NCBI RefSeq assembly: GCF_014647835.1 | Contig: NZ_BMPY01000020.1 | Location: 58,168-122,167 of the forward strand | Direction: 5' to 3' | Length of the DNA stretch: 64,000 nucleotides | DNA from: Microbispora rosea subsp. aerata | GTDB taxonomy: Bacteria > Actinomycetota > Actinomycetes > Streptosporangiales > Streptosporangiaceae | Shown: in pieces, positions 10,700 to 18,182 of the stretch | Layout: each line of letters begins with the position of its first letter | Position numbering within the stretch: position 1 is the first letter of the stretch | Program-made: the position numbers and the translations under genes | The notes under the pieces: model-generated | Told to the model about the DNA's origin: nothing | What the model saw: only the letters and a program-made list of their open reading frames with translations | Database searches by the model: none

Positions 10700-11611
10700 G
10701 TGAGCGAAGCTGAGGAGCCCCTGGTACGCCGGTCGCAGTCGGGCGGCGTGGCCACGATCACGCTCGACTCGCCGCACAACCGCAACGCCCTGTCGTCCCG
10801 GCTGCTGCGGCAACTGGACGAGGCGTTGTCGTGGGCGCTGGACGAGCCCGCCGTACGGGTGATCGTGCTGACCGGCACCGGGCCGGTGTTCTGCGCGGGC
10901 GCCGACCTGAAGGAGCAGCGCGGCGGAGGGGCGCCGGTCACCGCGTCGTTCCCCGACATCATGCTGCGGATCTGGGAGAGCCCGAAGCCGGTGGTGTGCC
11001 GCCTGAACGGCACGGCGCGAGCGGGCGGCCTCGGCCTTGTGGCGGCCTGCGACTTCGCCATCGCCCCGGCGTCCGCGTCGTTCGCCTTCACCGAGGTGCG
11101 GCTGGGGGTGGTCCCCGCCATGATCGCGGTGACCTGCCTGCGTCGTCTGGAGCCTCGGGCTGCGGCCGAATACTTCCTCACCGGCGAGGTCTTCAGCGCC
11201 GAACGCGCGGTGGAGATCGGCCTGCTGACCAGGGCCGTACCGGAAGAGGACCTCGACGCGACCGTCGCGCACTACACCGGCATGCTGCTGCGCGGCGGTC
11301 CCGAGGCGCTGGCGATCACCAAGCGTCTCGTGCGGGAGGTGCCGCTGCTGCCGGTCGAGGAGGGGTTCCGCGCGATGGCCGCGCTGTCGGCCGAGCGCTT
11401 CACCTCCGAGGAGGGGCAGGAGGGCATCCGCGCGTTCGCGGAGAAACGGCCCGCCGCCTGGGTCCCCGCCGAGGCTCTCGCCGCGGACGCCGCCGCCCCG
11501 CGTACGGCGAGGAACGGCGAGAAGGGCGAGACCGCGCGCCGGACGAGCCCGGCGAACGCCGACGCGGAGCCCTCCGGCGGCACAGCGGCATCCGGAGAGG
11601 CCGGGCGATGA
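10700..11611 (+). CDS. enoyl-CoA hydratase/isomerase family protein
   Basis: Crotonase-fold protein of 303 residues that probably hydrates the unsaturated acyl-CoA made by the carboxylase step. Visible are the CoA/oxyanion motif GPVFCAGADLKEQ and the second oxyanion segment NGTARAGGLGLVAACDFAIA, where ARAGG replaces the more common GxAxGGG pattern. The C-terminus carries an extra Ala/Pro/charged tail after ALSAERFTSEEGQEG. The GTG at 10700 is preceded by GGAGGT at 10683-10688. The gene overlaps the next by ATGA. By analogy with the Atu pathway it would be the isohexenylglutaconyl-CoA hydratase (AtuE) counterpart; a methylglutaconyl-CoA hydratase role is the alternative. Confidence 0.82.
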   Translation: MSEAEEPLVRRSQSGGVATITLDSPHNRNALSSRLLRQLDEALSWALDEPAVRVIVLTGTGPVFCAGADLKEQRGGGAPVTASFPDIMLRIWESPKPVVCRLNGTARAGGLGLVAACDFAIAPASASFAFTEVRLGVVPAMIAVTCLRRLEPRAAAEYFLTGEVFSAERAVEIGLLTRAVPEEDLDATVAHYTGMLLRGGPEALAITKRLVREVPLLPVEEGFRAMAALSAERFTSEEGQEGIRAFAEKRPAAWVPAEALAADAAAPRTARNGEKGETARRTSPANADAEPSGGTAASGEAGR

Positions 11612-13350
11612 CGGCGGCGGCCGGGCGGCCGGGACCGTTGCGGGTGGCCAACTGCAGCGGGTTCTACGGCGATCGTCTCTCGGCCGCCAAGGAGATGGTC
11701 GAGGGCGGGCCGATCGACGTGCTGACCGGCGACTGGCTGGCCGAGCTCACCATGTCGATCCTCGCCGGCAACCGGCTCAAGGGCCGCCCCGGCTACGCCC
11801 GTACGTTCCTCACGCAGATGGAGCAGGTCCTCGGCACCTGCCTCGACCGGGGCATCAAGGTCGTCGCCAACGCGGGCGGCCTCGATCCGGCCGGGTGCGC
11901 GGAGGCGGTCGCGGCCCTGGCCGGCAGGCTCGGGCTGCGTGCGTCCGTCGCGCACGTCACCGGCGACGACCTGATGCCGCTGGCCGAGCCGCCGGTCAAC
12001 GTCGACACCGGCGAGACCCTGCGCGCGACCCCGCTCACCGCCAACGCCTACCTCGGCGGCCGGCCGATCGCGGTGGCGCTGGAGCACGGCGCGGACGTCG
12101 TCGTCACCGGGCGGGTCACCGACGCGGCGCTGGTCACCGGTCCCGGGATGTGGTGGTTCGGCTGGGGCCCCGGTGATCTCGACCAGTTGGCCGGTTCCGT
12201 CGTCGCCGGGCATGTGATCGAGTGCGGTTGCCAGGCGACCGGCGGCAACTACGCGTTCTTCGAGGAGGTGCCCGGCCTCGCCCGCTGCGGCTTCCCCATC
12301 GCGGAGCTGTACGCCGACGGGTCGAGTGTGATCACCAAACACCCGGGCACCGGCGGGCTGGTCTCGACCGGGACCGTGACCGCGCAACTGCTGTACGAGA
12401 TCGCCTCGCCCCGCTATCTCGGACCTGACGTGACCGCCCGGTTCGACACCGTACGCCTGGAGCAGGAGGGCCCCGACCGGGTCAGGATCAGCGGAGTGCG
12501 GGGCGAACCCCCGCCGGACACGCTGAAGGTCGCCGTGACCTACCTCGGGGGCTACCGCAACACGATGACGCTCGTGCTCACCGGCCTCGACCTCGCCGCG
12601 AAGGCCGAGATCGCGCAGGAGGCGATCTGGGCGCGCGTCCCCCGTGAGTCGTTCGAGCAGGTCCACGTGGAGCTGACCCCTCTCGGGACGGGCGGCGCAG
12701 ATTCGGCGGGGACCGCGCTGTTGCGAATCACGGTCATGGACCCTGATCCCAAGAAGGCCGGGCGGGCGTTCTCCTCCGCCGTGGTGGAGACCGGGCTGGC
12801 GAGCTACCCCGGTTTCTTCGCCCTGACGCCGCCCGGCGACGCCTCCCCCTACGGCGTCTACTGGCCCTCCTCGATCGACGCGCGAGCCGTGCTTCCGGTG
12901 GCGACCGTGGGCGGAGCCCGCGTCGAGGTGCCGTACACCCCGCCGCCCGGTCCGGTGCTGGGCGAGCAGGCGGGCGGGCCGCCGCACGACGCCGCCGGCG
13001 TTCCGCCGTACGACGGGGATCTGACGGCAGGGCCGGTCGTGCCGCTCGGCACGGTCGTGGGCGCCCGTTCGGGCGACAAGGGCGGCGACGCCAACCTCGG
13101 CGTCTGGGTGCGTGACCCGGCACGGTATCCGTGGCTCGTGGCGTTCCTGACCGTGGACCGGCTCAGGGAACTGCTGCCGGAGGTCGGCGGCCTGCCGATC
13201 GAGCGGTTCGCGCTGCCGAACCTGCACGCGCTCAACTTCGTCGTGCACGGACTGCTGGGCAGAGGCGTGGCGGCCAGCCCGCTGCTCGACGCCCAGGCCA
13301 AGGCGCTCGGGGAGCGGCTTCGCGCCGTGTGCGTGCCCATTCCTCCCTGA
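11608..13350 (+). CDS. acyclic terpene utilisation AtuA family protein (DUF1446)
   Basis: Protein of 580 residues. The N-terminal DUF1446 domain starts at RVANCSGFYGDRLSAAKEMV and includes NAGGLDPAGCAEA, ITKHPGTGGLVS and TYLGGY. The C-terminal AtuA-like ferredoxin-fold domain has ARSGDKGGDANLGVWVRD. AtuA is essential for citronellol/geraniol use in Pseudomonas, but its biochemical function has not been settled. The gene is the last of the operon, with an ATGA overlap and GGAGAGG before the start. Its presence beside a carboxylase and a hydratase is the main reason to assign the whole operon to branched or terpenoid acyl-CoA breakdown. The start could be a few codons later at the conserved LRVANCSGF. 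Confidence 0.87.
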   Translation: MTAAAGRPGPLRVANCSGFYGDRLSAAKEMVEGGPIDVLTGDWLAELTMSILAGNRLKGRPGYARTFLTQMEQVLGTCLDRGIKVVANAGGLDPAGCAEAVAALAGRLGLRASVAHVTGDDLMPLAEPPVNVDTGETLRATPLTANAYLGGRPIAVALEHGADVVVTGRVTDAALVTGPGMWWFGWGPGDLDQLAGSVVAGHVIECGCQATGGNYAFFEEVPGLARCGFPIAELYADGSSVITKHPGTGGLVSTGTVTAQLLYEIASPRYLGPDVTARFDTVRLEQEGPDRVRISGVRGEPPPDTLKVAVTYLGGYRNTMTLVLTGLDLAAKAEIAQEAIWARVPRESFEQVHVELTPLGTGGADSAGTALLRITVMDPDPKKAGRAFSSAVVETGLASYPGFFALTPPGDASPYGVYWPSSIDARAVLPVATVGGARVEVPYTPPPGPVLGEQAGGPPHDAAGVPPYDGDLTAGPVVPLGTVVGARSGDKGGDANLGVWVRDPARYPWLVAFLTVDRLRELLPEVGGLPIERFALPNLHALNFVVHGLLGRGVAASPLLDAQAKALGERLRAVCVPIPP

Positions 13351-13355
13351 CTAGG

Positions 13356-13377
13356 ATTGCGCGCAATCGCCGCAATC
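13356..13377. promoter_or_regulatory. 12-bp perfect palindrome plus third half-site
   Basis: ATTGCGCGCAAT at 13356-13367 is a perfect dyad, and another GCAAT follows at 13373-13377. It lies 13-35 bp upstream of the small gene at 13391. It is a candidate operator for that gene or for the neighbouring XRE regulator. Confidence 0.4.
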
Positions 13378-13390
13378 GGGAGACAAGGAC

Positions 13391-13606
13391 ATGCGACTGC
13401 GCTTTCTCGGCTCCACGTCCGAGGCCGGGGCCTGTCTCTCCCGCTACGAGACCGACCGCCGCACGATCGTCGTGCAGGGCCCGGAGGCCGCGGACCGCGG
13501 GGCCCGCGCCTGCCTGCGCCACGTGCCCGGCGGGGAGACCGCGGTCGAGGTGCCGGGGGATCTCCGCGTCGAGATCGCCCGGCGGGCCCCGTCGGATCGC
13601 GATTGA
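13391..13606 (+). CDS. small conserved protein paired with XRE regulator
   Basis: Protein of 71 residues, beginning MRLRFLGSTSEAGACLSRYE and containing TDRRTIVVQG and GETAVEVP. From memory, small proteins of this pattern (RFLG, then C-x-x-Y-x-TDR, then VVQG, then ETxVEVP) are common next to XRE/DUF5753 genes in actinomycetes; I cannot verify this here. The role is unknown, possibly a partner or target of the regulator. It has its own Shine-Dalgarno sequence (AAGGAC) and lies 67 bp before the regulator on the same strand. The base pattern is normal for the genome. Confidence 0.65.
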   Translation: MRLRFLGSTSEAGACLSRYETDRRTIVVQGPEAADRGARACLRHVPGGETAVEVPGDLRVEIARRAPSDRD

Positions 13607-13673
13607 GAGCCGTCGTCTGGCATGATCCGGCGTGCCGGGTCTACCTTGGACCGCACCACGGCCGGAGGTGGGA

Positions 13674-14522
13674 GTGAGCGGTTTCCATCAGGCCCGCATG
13701 GACCTGGGAGCCCAGCTACGCCGGTTGCGGGAGAACGCCCGTCTGTCCGGAAAGGACCTCGCCGAACGGCTGCGCTGGCAGCCGTCGAAAGTCTCGCGGA
13801 TCGAGAACGCCCGCCAGACCGCCACCGAGGACGATGTGGCCCAGTGGGGAAAGGCCGTGGATGCCGACCCTCGGACGATCGACGGCCTGATCCGGCAGGC
13901 GGCCGGGCTGCTGGAGCGGCAGGACTCCTGGCGGCAGCGGCACAGGAACGGCCTGGCCGCGCTGCAGGAGGACGTCCGCGACCTGGAGGCGCGCACCCGG
14001 CTGTTTCGCGCCTTCGAGCCGGGCGTGGTGATCAGCCTGCTGCAGACCACCGAGTATGCCAGGCACATCTTCGGCAAGGTCAGGCGGGTGCACGGCGCGT
14101 CGGCCGACGATGTGGACGACGCGATCCGCGTCTGCATGCGACGCCAGGAGATCCTGTACGACCCGACGCGCCGGTTCCGGTTCGTCATGCCGGAGGCGGT
14201 GCTGCGTTACCGGCTCGCGCCCCCGGACGTGATGCGCGGCCAGCTCGACCGGCTGATTGCGGTGACCACGCTGCCGAACGTGGAGTTCGGGCTGCTGCCG
14301 TTCGAGGCGCCGTTGCCGTCCGCCCTGATGAACTCGTTCTGGATCTACGACGACTGCATGGTCGGCGTGGCCACCAGGACAAGGGACCTGCTGCTGCGCG
14401 ACGCCGAGGACGTCGCCTTCTACGCCCAGGCGTTCGAGGAGTTCTGCGACGTGGCGGCCTTCCACGACGACGCGAGGGCCCTGATCGTCCGCGCCCTCGA
14501 CGACTACGCCCGCCCGCGCTGA
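13674..14522 (+). CDS. XRE-family HTH regulator with DUF5753 domain
   Basis: DNA-binding protein of 282 residues. The N-terminal helix-turn-helix covers about residues 10-70 (LGAQLRRLRENARLSGKDLAERLRWQ split by turn residues, then SKVSRIENARQT). The DUF5753 domain follows from about residue 95 (ARTRLFRAFEPGVVISLLQT, then ARHIF) and ends with ALDDYARPR. Such proteins (Scr1/BldB-linked family) usually work with a small DUF397-type partner; here a different small protein precedes it. The GTG at 13674 has GGAGGTG 4 nt upstream, so I prefer it to the upstream ATG at 13632. It may control itself and the small gene through the 13356 palindrome. Confidence 0.88.
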   Translation: MSGFHQARMDLGAQLRRLRENARLSGKDLAERLRWQPSKVSRIENARQTATEDDVAQWGKAVDADPRTIDGLIRQAAGLLERQDSWRQRHRNGLAALQEDVRDLEARTRLFRAFEPGVVISLLQTTEYARHIFGKVRRVHGASADDVDDAIRVCMRRQEILYDPTRRFRFVMPEAVLRYRLAPPDVMRGQLDRLIAVTTLPNVEFGLLPFEAPLPSALMNSFWIYDDCMVGVATRTRDLLLRDAEDVAFYAQAFEEFCDVAAFHDDARALIVRALDDYARPR

Positions 14523-14627
14523 CCCCGTCACCCGGCGCGATCGCTGTATACACGCTGGACCCGCGGCGTCGGCGGGGATACGACGCCGACCGCCCGCAAG
14601 TGAGATCACTCTCGCCCCCATCAGCGA

Positions 14628-14633
14628 TAGCTT
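14628..14633 (+). promoter_or_regulatory. -10 box of a likely leaderless mRNA
   Basis: TAGCTT ends 6 nt before the GTG at 14640; no ribosome site is present. Confidence 0.35.
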
Positions 14634-14639
14634 CGAACA

Positions 14640-14852
14640 GTGAAACAACTACTGTTTCGGGTCGGCGATGGCCTGCGTCCGCGCATCCAGCGCCGAGCTC
14701 ACCGCGCCGGCCGGTCTGTCAACGTGATCGACAGAGAGATCCTCGTGAGGGGCGTCGCCGACGAGGTGCTCGACGCACGAGCCGAACTGCGCGCCCGGGC
14801 CCGCCGCCTGGCGTCCTCGCGGAAGGTTGCGCGCCCAAGGTACCGAGAGTGA
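14640..14852 (+). CDS. ribbon-helix-helix antitoxin-like protein, possibly frameshifted
   Basis: Frame of 70 residues beginning MKQLLFRVGDGLRPRIQRRA, followed by GRSVNVIDREIL. This is the beta-strand plus two-helix pattern of Arc/CopG/FitA-type antitoxins (xxLxxRVxDxLxxRLxxRAxxxGRSVNxLxxEIL). A full-length protein of this family normally has a further C-terminal segment of about 25-30 residues, and such a segment sits in the next frame at 14849. No toxin (PIN, RelE, HicA) is adjacent. The start looks leaderless. It could be a decaying antitoxin, a frameshifted antitoxin, or a sequence error. Confidence 0.55.
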   Translation: MKQLLFRVGDGLRPRIQRRAHRAGRSVNVIDREILVRGVADEVLDARAELRARARRLASSRKVARPRYRE

Positions 14853-14935
14853 CCAGCGCCGACCGCGAGCGCACACTCAAAACGACCGAGGGCATCGGCC
14901 CCATCCTCGACCGGCTCTGGGCCGAAGGGCGCTGA
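14849..14935 (+). CDS. 28-aa overlapping frame, probable C-terminus of the RHH protein
   Basis: GTG at 14849 overlaps the stop of the previous frame as GTGA and encodes 28 residues (TSADRERTLKTTEGIGPILD, then RLWAEGR). The pattern DRERxLxxTxGIGPxLDxL resembles, from memory, the C-terminal tail of actinobacterial ribbon-helix-helix antitoxins. A single frameshift near 14845 would join the two pieces into a protein of about 95 residues. Alternatively it is a translationally coupled mini-protein. Confidence 0.4.
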   Translation: MTSADRERTLKTTEGIGPILDRLWAEGR

Positions 14936-15429
14936 CCACTGCCATGCTTACTCATGTCCACTGCCGGACAGGTCCCCAACCACGGTTGAGGGACGTACTG
15001 GAAGGGAAGGCAGTGGCGGAGCGCAACCGGCGATTCCGTAGACGGGGACGACGATCCACACCCGCCGGGTCCTGCAGGACACCCCCGCCGCCGTTCCGGA
15101 CACCGTTGTCACGCTCATGCCGACTCCTCGCCTGACGGTTCGGAGCCACATGAGCGGAGAGTGCTGTGCCTATCGATTCGCTCGCTCATGCGCCCACGCT
15201 CTCGGACCGGGATGGGACGGCCCTGAGGCGTTCATCAAGGCCACATGAATCCCAGGGCTGTAGCCGCCCGGGCCACTGGCGGCTACAGCCCTGGCCCCGC
15301 GCCCAGAGATCTGAAGGAGAACACCCTCTGCCGGGCGCAGAGCGGGTATCGGGGCACCGTGTGCCTTGCCCAGTCACGGAGACCACCCGATGCGGCATCG
15401 CCCCGCTCCGGACCTCCCCGACGTCCGAA
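14936..15429. other. 494-bp convergent intergenic region
   Basis: No convincing gene found. Short open frames (for example from 15166 on the plus strand) are Arg/Pro-rich with no recognisable domain. The clear structure is the 17-bp-stem hairpin at 15252-15294. Confidence 0.5.
15252..15294. terminator. strong hairpin between convergent genes
   Basis: Perfect 17-bp inverted repeat (CCAGGGCTGTAGCCGCC and its complement) around a 9-nt loop. There is no T-run, as is common in actinomycetes. It lies between the plus-strand RHH gene and the minus-strand rmuC, so it probably acts as a bidirectional terminator. Confidence 0.6.
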
Positions 15430-17070
15430 TCAGACGGCGGTGTCCACGTCAGGAGCGTCGTCGGTCGCGGTCGTCGGAAGGGAGTGGACGGAGCGCTCTG
15501 ACGCCGCGGACTCGATCAACTCGTGACTGCCGAGGTGCCTCGTCGTCTGCTCGACGGCGCGCAGTTCGCGCAGCTGGGTCTCGACGAGCTTCAACGTGTG
15601 GAATTTGCGGGCCGTGACCAGCACCCGGCCCTCCATCGACCCCACCGTCTCGTTGTACGACTTCACCGCGCGGTCGAGGGCGTTGCCAAGCTTGTCCAGA
15701 TGGCCGCCCATCACCGACAGCCGCTTGTAGAGCTCTCGACCGAGCTCGTACACCTGCTTCATGTTGTCCTGCAGCGCGGCCTGGGTCCACGCGTAGGCGA
15801 TCGTGCGCAACATGGCGATCAACGAGGTCGGCGTCACGATGAGGACCTGCTTGCTGACGGCGTATTCCAGCAGGGTCGGATCGTGGTCCAGCGCCGGCTG
15901 GAGAAGAGCGTCGCTCGGAACGAACAGCACGACGAACTCCGGCGAGGCGACATTGCGGAAGTACTCCTTGCTGCCGAGAGTGTCCACGTGCTTGCGCAGC
16001 TGCCGCGCGTGGTCTGACCAGTGCCTCTTCGCCTCGGCCTCGTCGGAGGCTTCGATCGCCCTGATGAACGCGTCCATGGGGGCCTTCGCGTCCACGATCA
16101 CGTGCTTGCCGCCTGACAAGTGGATCAGCATGTCGGGCCGTACCGTGGTCTCCTCATCGACGACCTGCACCTGAAGGTCGAAGTCGCAGTGCTCGACGAG
16201 ACCGGCCAGTTCGGCAGCACGCTTGAGGTGCATCTCCCCCCACTGACCACGGACCTGCGGTTTCTTCAGCGCCTCGACCAGCTTGCGGGTCTCCTCACGG
16301 GTCCGGACCCCTTCCTCCGCCAGGTGCGCCAGCTGTTCGTTGAGCTTGGCCTCCGCGGCGGCACGGGTGGTGCTGAATTCCCTGAGCTGCTGATCCATCA
16401 GTGCCAGCTGGTCCTTGACGGGCTTGCTGACCGCGCCGAGCGACGCCTCCGCCCGTGCGACCAACTCGTCCTGGGACTGCTTGAGCATTTCCGCAGTGGT
16501 GGCGCGGAGCGTCTCCTCCAGCAGCCGGTTGTTCTGTTCCCGGGTCTCGTCGAGCTCCTTGCGCACCGCTTCGAGCCGGGCGGCCTGCTCCAGCAGGCCC
16601 TGCTTCTGCGCCGAGATTTCGCCGAGCTGCCTCTTGAGTTCCTGAATCTCGTCGCGAAGCTCGGACTCCTTGGCCTGTAACGATGCGATCGTCAGCTGAG
16701 CGTCGCGGTAACGGCGGTCGACCTCGGCGAAACGCTTCTTCTCGGTATCCAGGGACACCTTCAAGCCTTCGGCCTCGGCCTGGCAGCGGCTCAGCTCCTC
16801 ACGAGCCGCCTCGAACTTGGCCTCCAACCCGGCGAAATCCTCACTGAGCGTCTTGAGCTCCGTAAGGGTGGCGGTGTGCTTCCGCTCGAAGTCGGCGGCG
16901 CGCTCCTGCGCCTTGTCGCGTCCCGAGCGGAGATCGTCCATCTGCGCCTGGGCCTGGCGGTGCTGTTCCTGGGCAACCTTGAGGTCGGCACGTTCGGCGG
17001 CGGTACGGCTGCGGGCGACGAGGTAGGCGATCGCAGCGCAGGCGAGGGCGAACAGGATCGACAACAACAT
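15430..17070 (-). CDS. rmuC: DNA recombination protein RmuC
   Basis: Membrane-anchored putative nuclease of 546 residues that limits recombination at inverted repeats. The N-terminus is a single hydrophobic anchor (MLLSILFALACAAIAYLVA), followed by a long charged coiled coil (about residues 25-240). The RmuC domain follows, with VRGQWGEMHLKRAAELAGL, the PD-(D/E)xK-like core VRPDMLIHL and HVIVDAKAPMDAF, and ATPTSLIAMLRTIAYAW-type motif (here IVTPTSLIAML). ATG at 17070 with AAGGAG upstream; longer frames would put residues in front of the anchor. It stands alone, convergent with the RHH gene. Confidence 0.92.
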   Translation of the reverse strand: MLLSILFALACAAIAYLVARSRTAAERADLKVAQEQHRQAQAQMDDLRSGRDKAQERAADFERKHTATLTELKTLSEDFAGLEAKFEAAREELSRCQAEAEGLKVSLDTEKKRFAEVDRRYRDAQLTIASLQAKESELRDEIQELKRQLGEISAQKQGLLEQAARLEAVRKELDETREQNNRLLEETLRATTAEMLKQSQDELVARAEASLGAVSKPVKDQLALMDQQLREFSTTRAAAEAKLNEQLAHLAEEGVRTREETRKLVEALKKPQVRGQWGEMHLKRAAELAGLVEHCDFDLQVQVVDEETTVRPDMLIHLSGGKHVIVDAKAPMDAFIRAIEASDEAEAKRHWSDHARQLRKHVDTLGSKEYFRNVASPEFVVLFVPSDALLQPALDHDPTLLEYAVSKQVLIVTPTSLIAMLRTIAYAWTQAALQDNMKQVYELGRELYKRLSVMGGHLDKLGNALDRAVKSYNETVGSMEGRVLVTARKFHTLKLVETQLRELRAVEQTTRHLGSHELIESAASERSVHSLPTTATDDAPDVDTAV

Positions 17071-17337
17071 GGGGAATCTCCTTGTGGTATGCCGCGCGGG
17101 TCCGCTGAGGACCCGCAAGGGGGAAGTCGCAGTGACCGGAGAGTGGCCGTCGCGGGAGAAGCGCGGCCCCGGCGGAACAGATCCTCTTCTGAAAGAGGAA
17201 TGAGATAGGTTCGGCTCCGTCAGCCGCGATCGCTCTCAGGCGCAGGCCGCCGAAGCATTCGGATGTGCTCTCGTGTAGACACAGGGCTTACGCACACATC
17301 CGGTTCGGAGACGGATACAAAGCGACGCCGACCGCGT

Positions 17338-17940
17338 TCAGCCGACGCGCTTCCAGGGCTGGCACCGCTTGGTCTCGAAGTACTCACCCTTCTTGAGGGT
17401 GACGCGCGCCGGACCGGTGATGTTGTCGTTGGCGATGATCGCGCTGAATTCGCCCGTCGCGTTCCTCAGCCGGGCCCAGTAGCAGGCGAAGCCGCCGTCC
17501 GTGCCCATCGTCTTGTACGTACCGGGCTTGATGTCCTCGCCGACGAGGTACTGGCCGTCGCCCGCGATGGTCGTCGCGGGGCCGGCCTCCTCCGTCTCCT
17601 GTGTCGGCTCGGCCTGCGAGGCGACCGTCTCCGTGACGGTGACCGTGGGTGCGGGTTCGGCCTCTTCCGTCACCGTGACCGTGGGCCGCGGCCCGGCGAC
17701 GGCCTCCGTCTGCGTACCACCGCTGGCACCGATGCCGACGCCGAAGAGCAGGGCGACCAGCGCCGTCGCGCCGTACGACAGCCAGCGCCTTCCACCCCGG
17801 GGAGGCCGGGGAGCGTGCGCCGACGCGGAGTGCCATGCGCCCGGGACATGGCCGCCGGGCATCTGCCCGCTCGGGTGCGGAGAAGGGTGTGGGTGGTACG
17901 GCTGACCGGGCTGAGGGCCGAACGGGTTGGGGTGCGACAT
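17338..17940 (-). CDS. membrane-anchored extracytoplasmic protein, uncharacterised
   Basis: Protein of 200 residues. The first 50 residues are Pro/His/Gly-rich (MSHPNPFGPQPGQPYHPHPS) and cytoplasmic. One membrane segment (about residues 54-73, WLSYGATALVALLFGVGIGA) is followed by an external spacer of TVTVTE-type repeats. A compact domain of about 75 residues closes it: GDGQYLVGEDIKPGTYKT, two cysteines in ACYWARL and KRCQPW. Similar beta-rich modules (GEDIxPGTYxT, CYWxRL) are frequent in actinomycete surface proteins; function unknown. The ATG at 17940 has GAGAGGA upstream. It diverges from the restriction operon, sharing a roughly 240-bp region with a dyad at 18066. Confidence 0.75.
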   Translation of the reverse strand: MSHPNPFGPQPGQPYHPHPSPHPSGQMPGGHVPGAWHSASAHAPRPPRGGRRWLSYGATALVALLFGVGIGASGGTQTEAVAGPRPTVTVTEEAEPAPTVTVTETVASQAEPTQETEEAGPATTIAGDGQYLVGEDIKPGTYKTMGTDGGFACYWARLRNATGEFSAIIANDNITGPARVTLKKGEYFETKRCQPWKRVG

Positions 17941-18065
17941 CGTTGGAAGTCCTCTCGCGTGCAGGGGAAACCGGCGGTCCAGCAGCTCTCGCGAGTCACT
18001 GGAGCTCGTTGGGCTGTTGATCGAGGACTGTGACAGAAATCGGTTCAGCATGAATGTAGATCGCT

Positions 18066-18083
18066 TGATAACCCCTGTTATCA
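18066..18083. promoter_or_regulatory. inverted repeat in divergent control region
   Basis: TGATAAC-CCCT-GTTATCA, perfect 7-bp arms, lies 126 bp from the start of the minus-strand protein and 100 bp from the restriction operon start. Its A/T-rich arms stand out from the surroundings. It is a candidate operator; the HTH protein encoded at 18183 is one possible ligand. Confidence 0.4.
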
Positions 18084-18182
18084 GGCATTCATAGCGATGG
18101 CTTCAACTTTGCCGCTAAGGTGCTGATCACATCGATCCGTGATCGACCCTGGTTCGGACGCGGCGGAGAGGGGGTGGTAACG

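Noticed and set aside
15166-15501. 111-aa plus-strand frame after the RHH gene
   Set aside because: Contains the 17-bp-stem hairpin, has no domain and an atypical residue mix.
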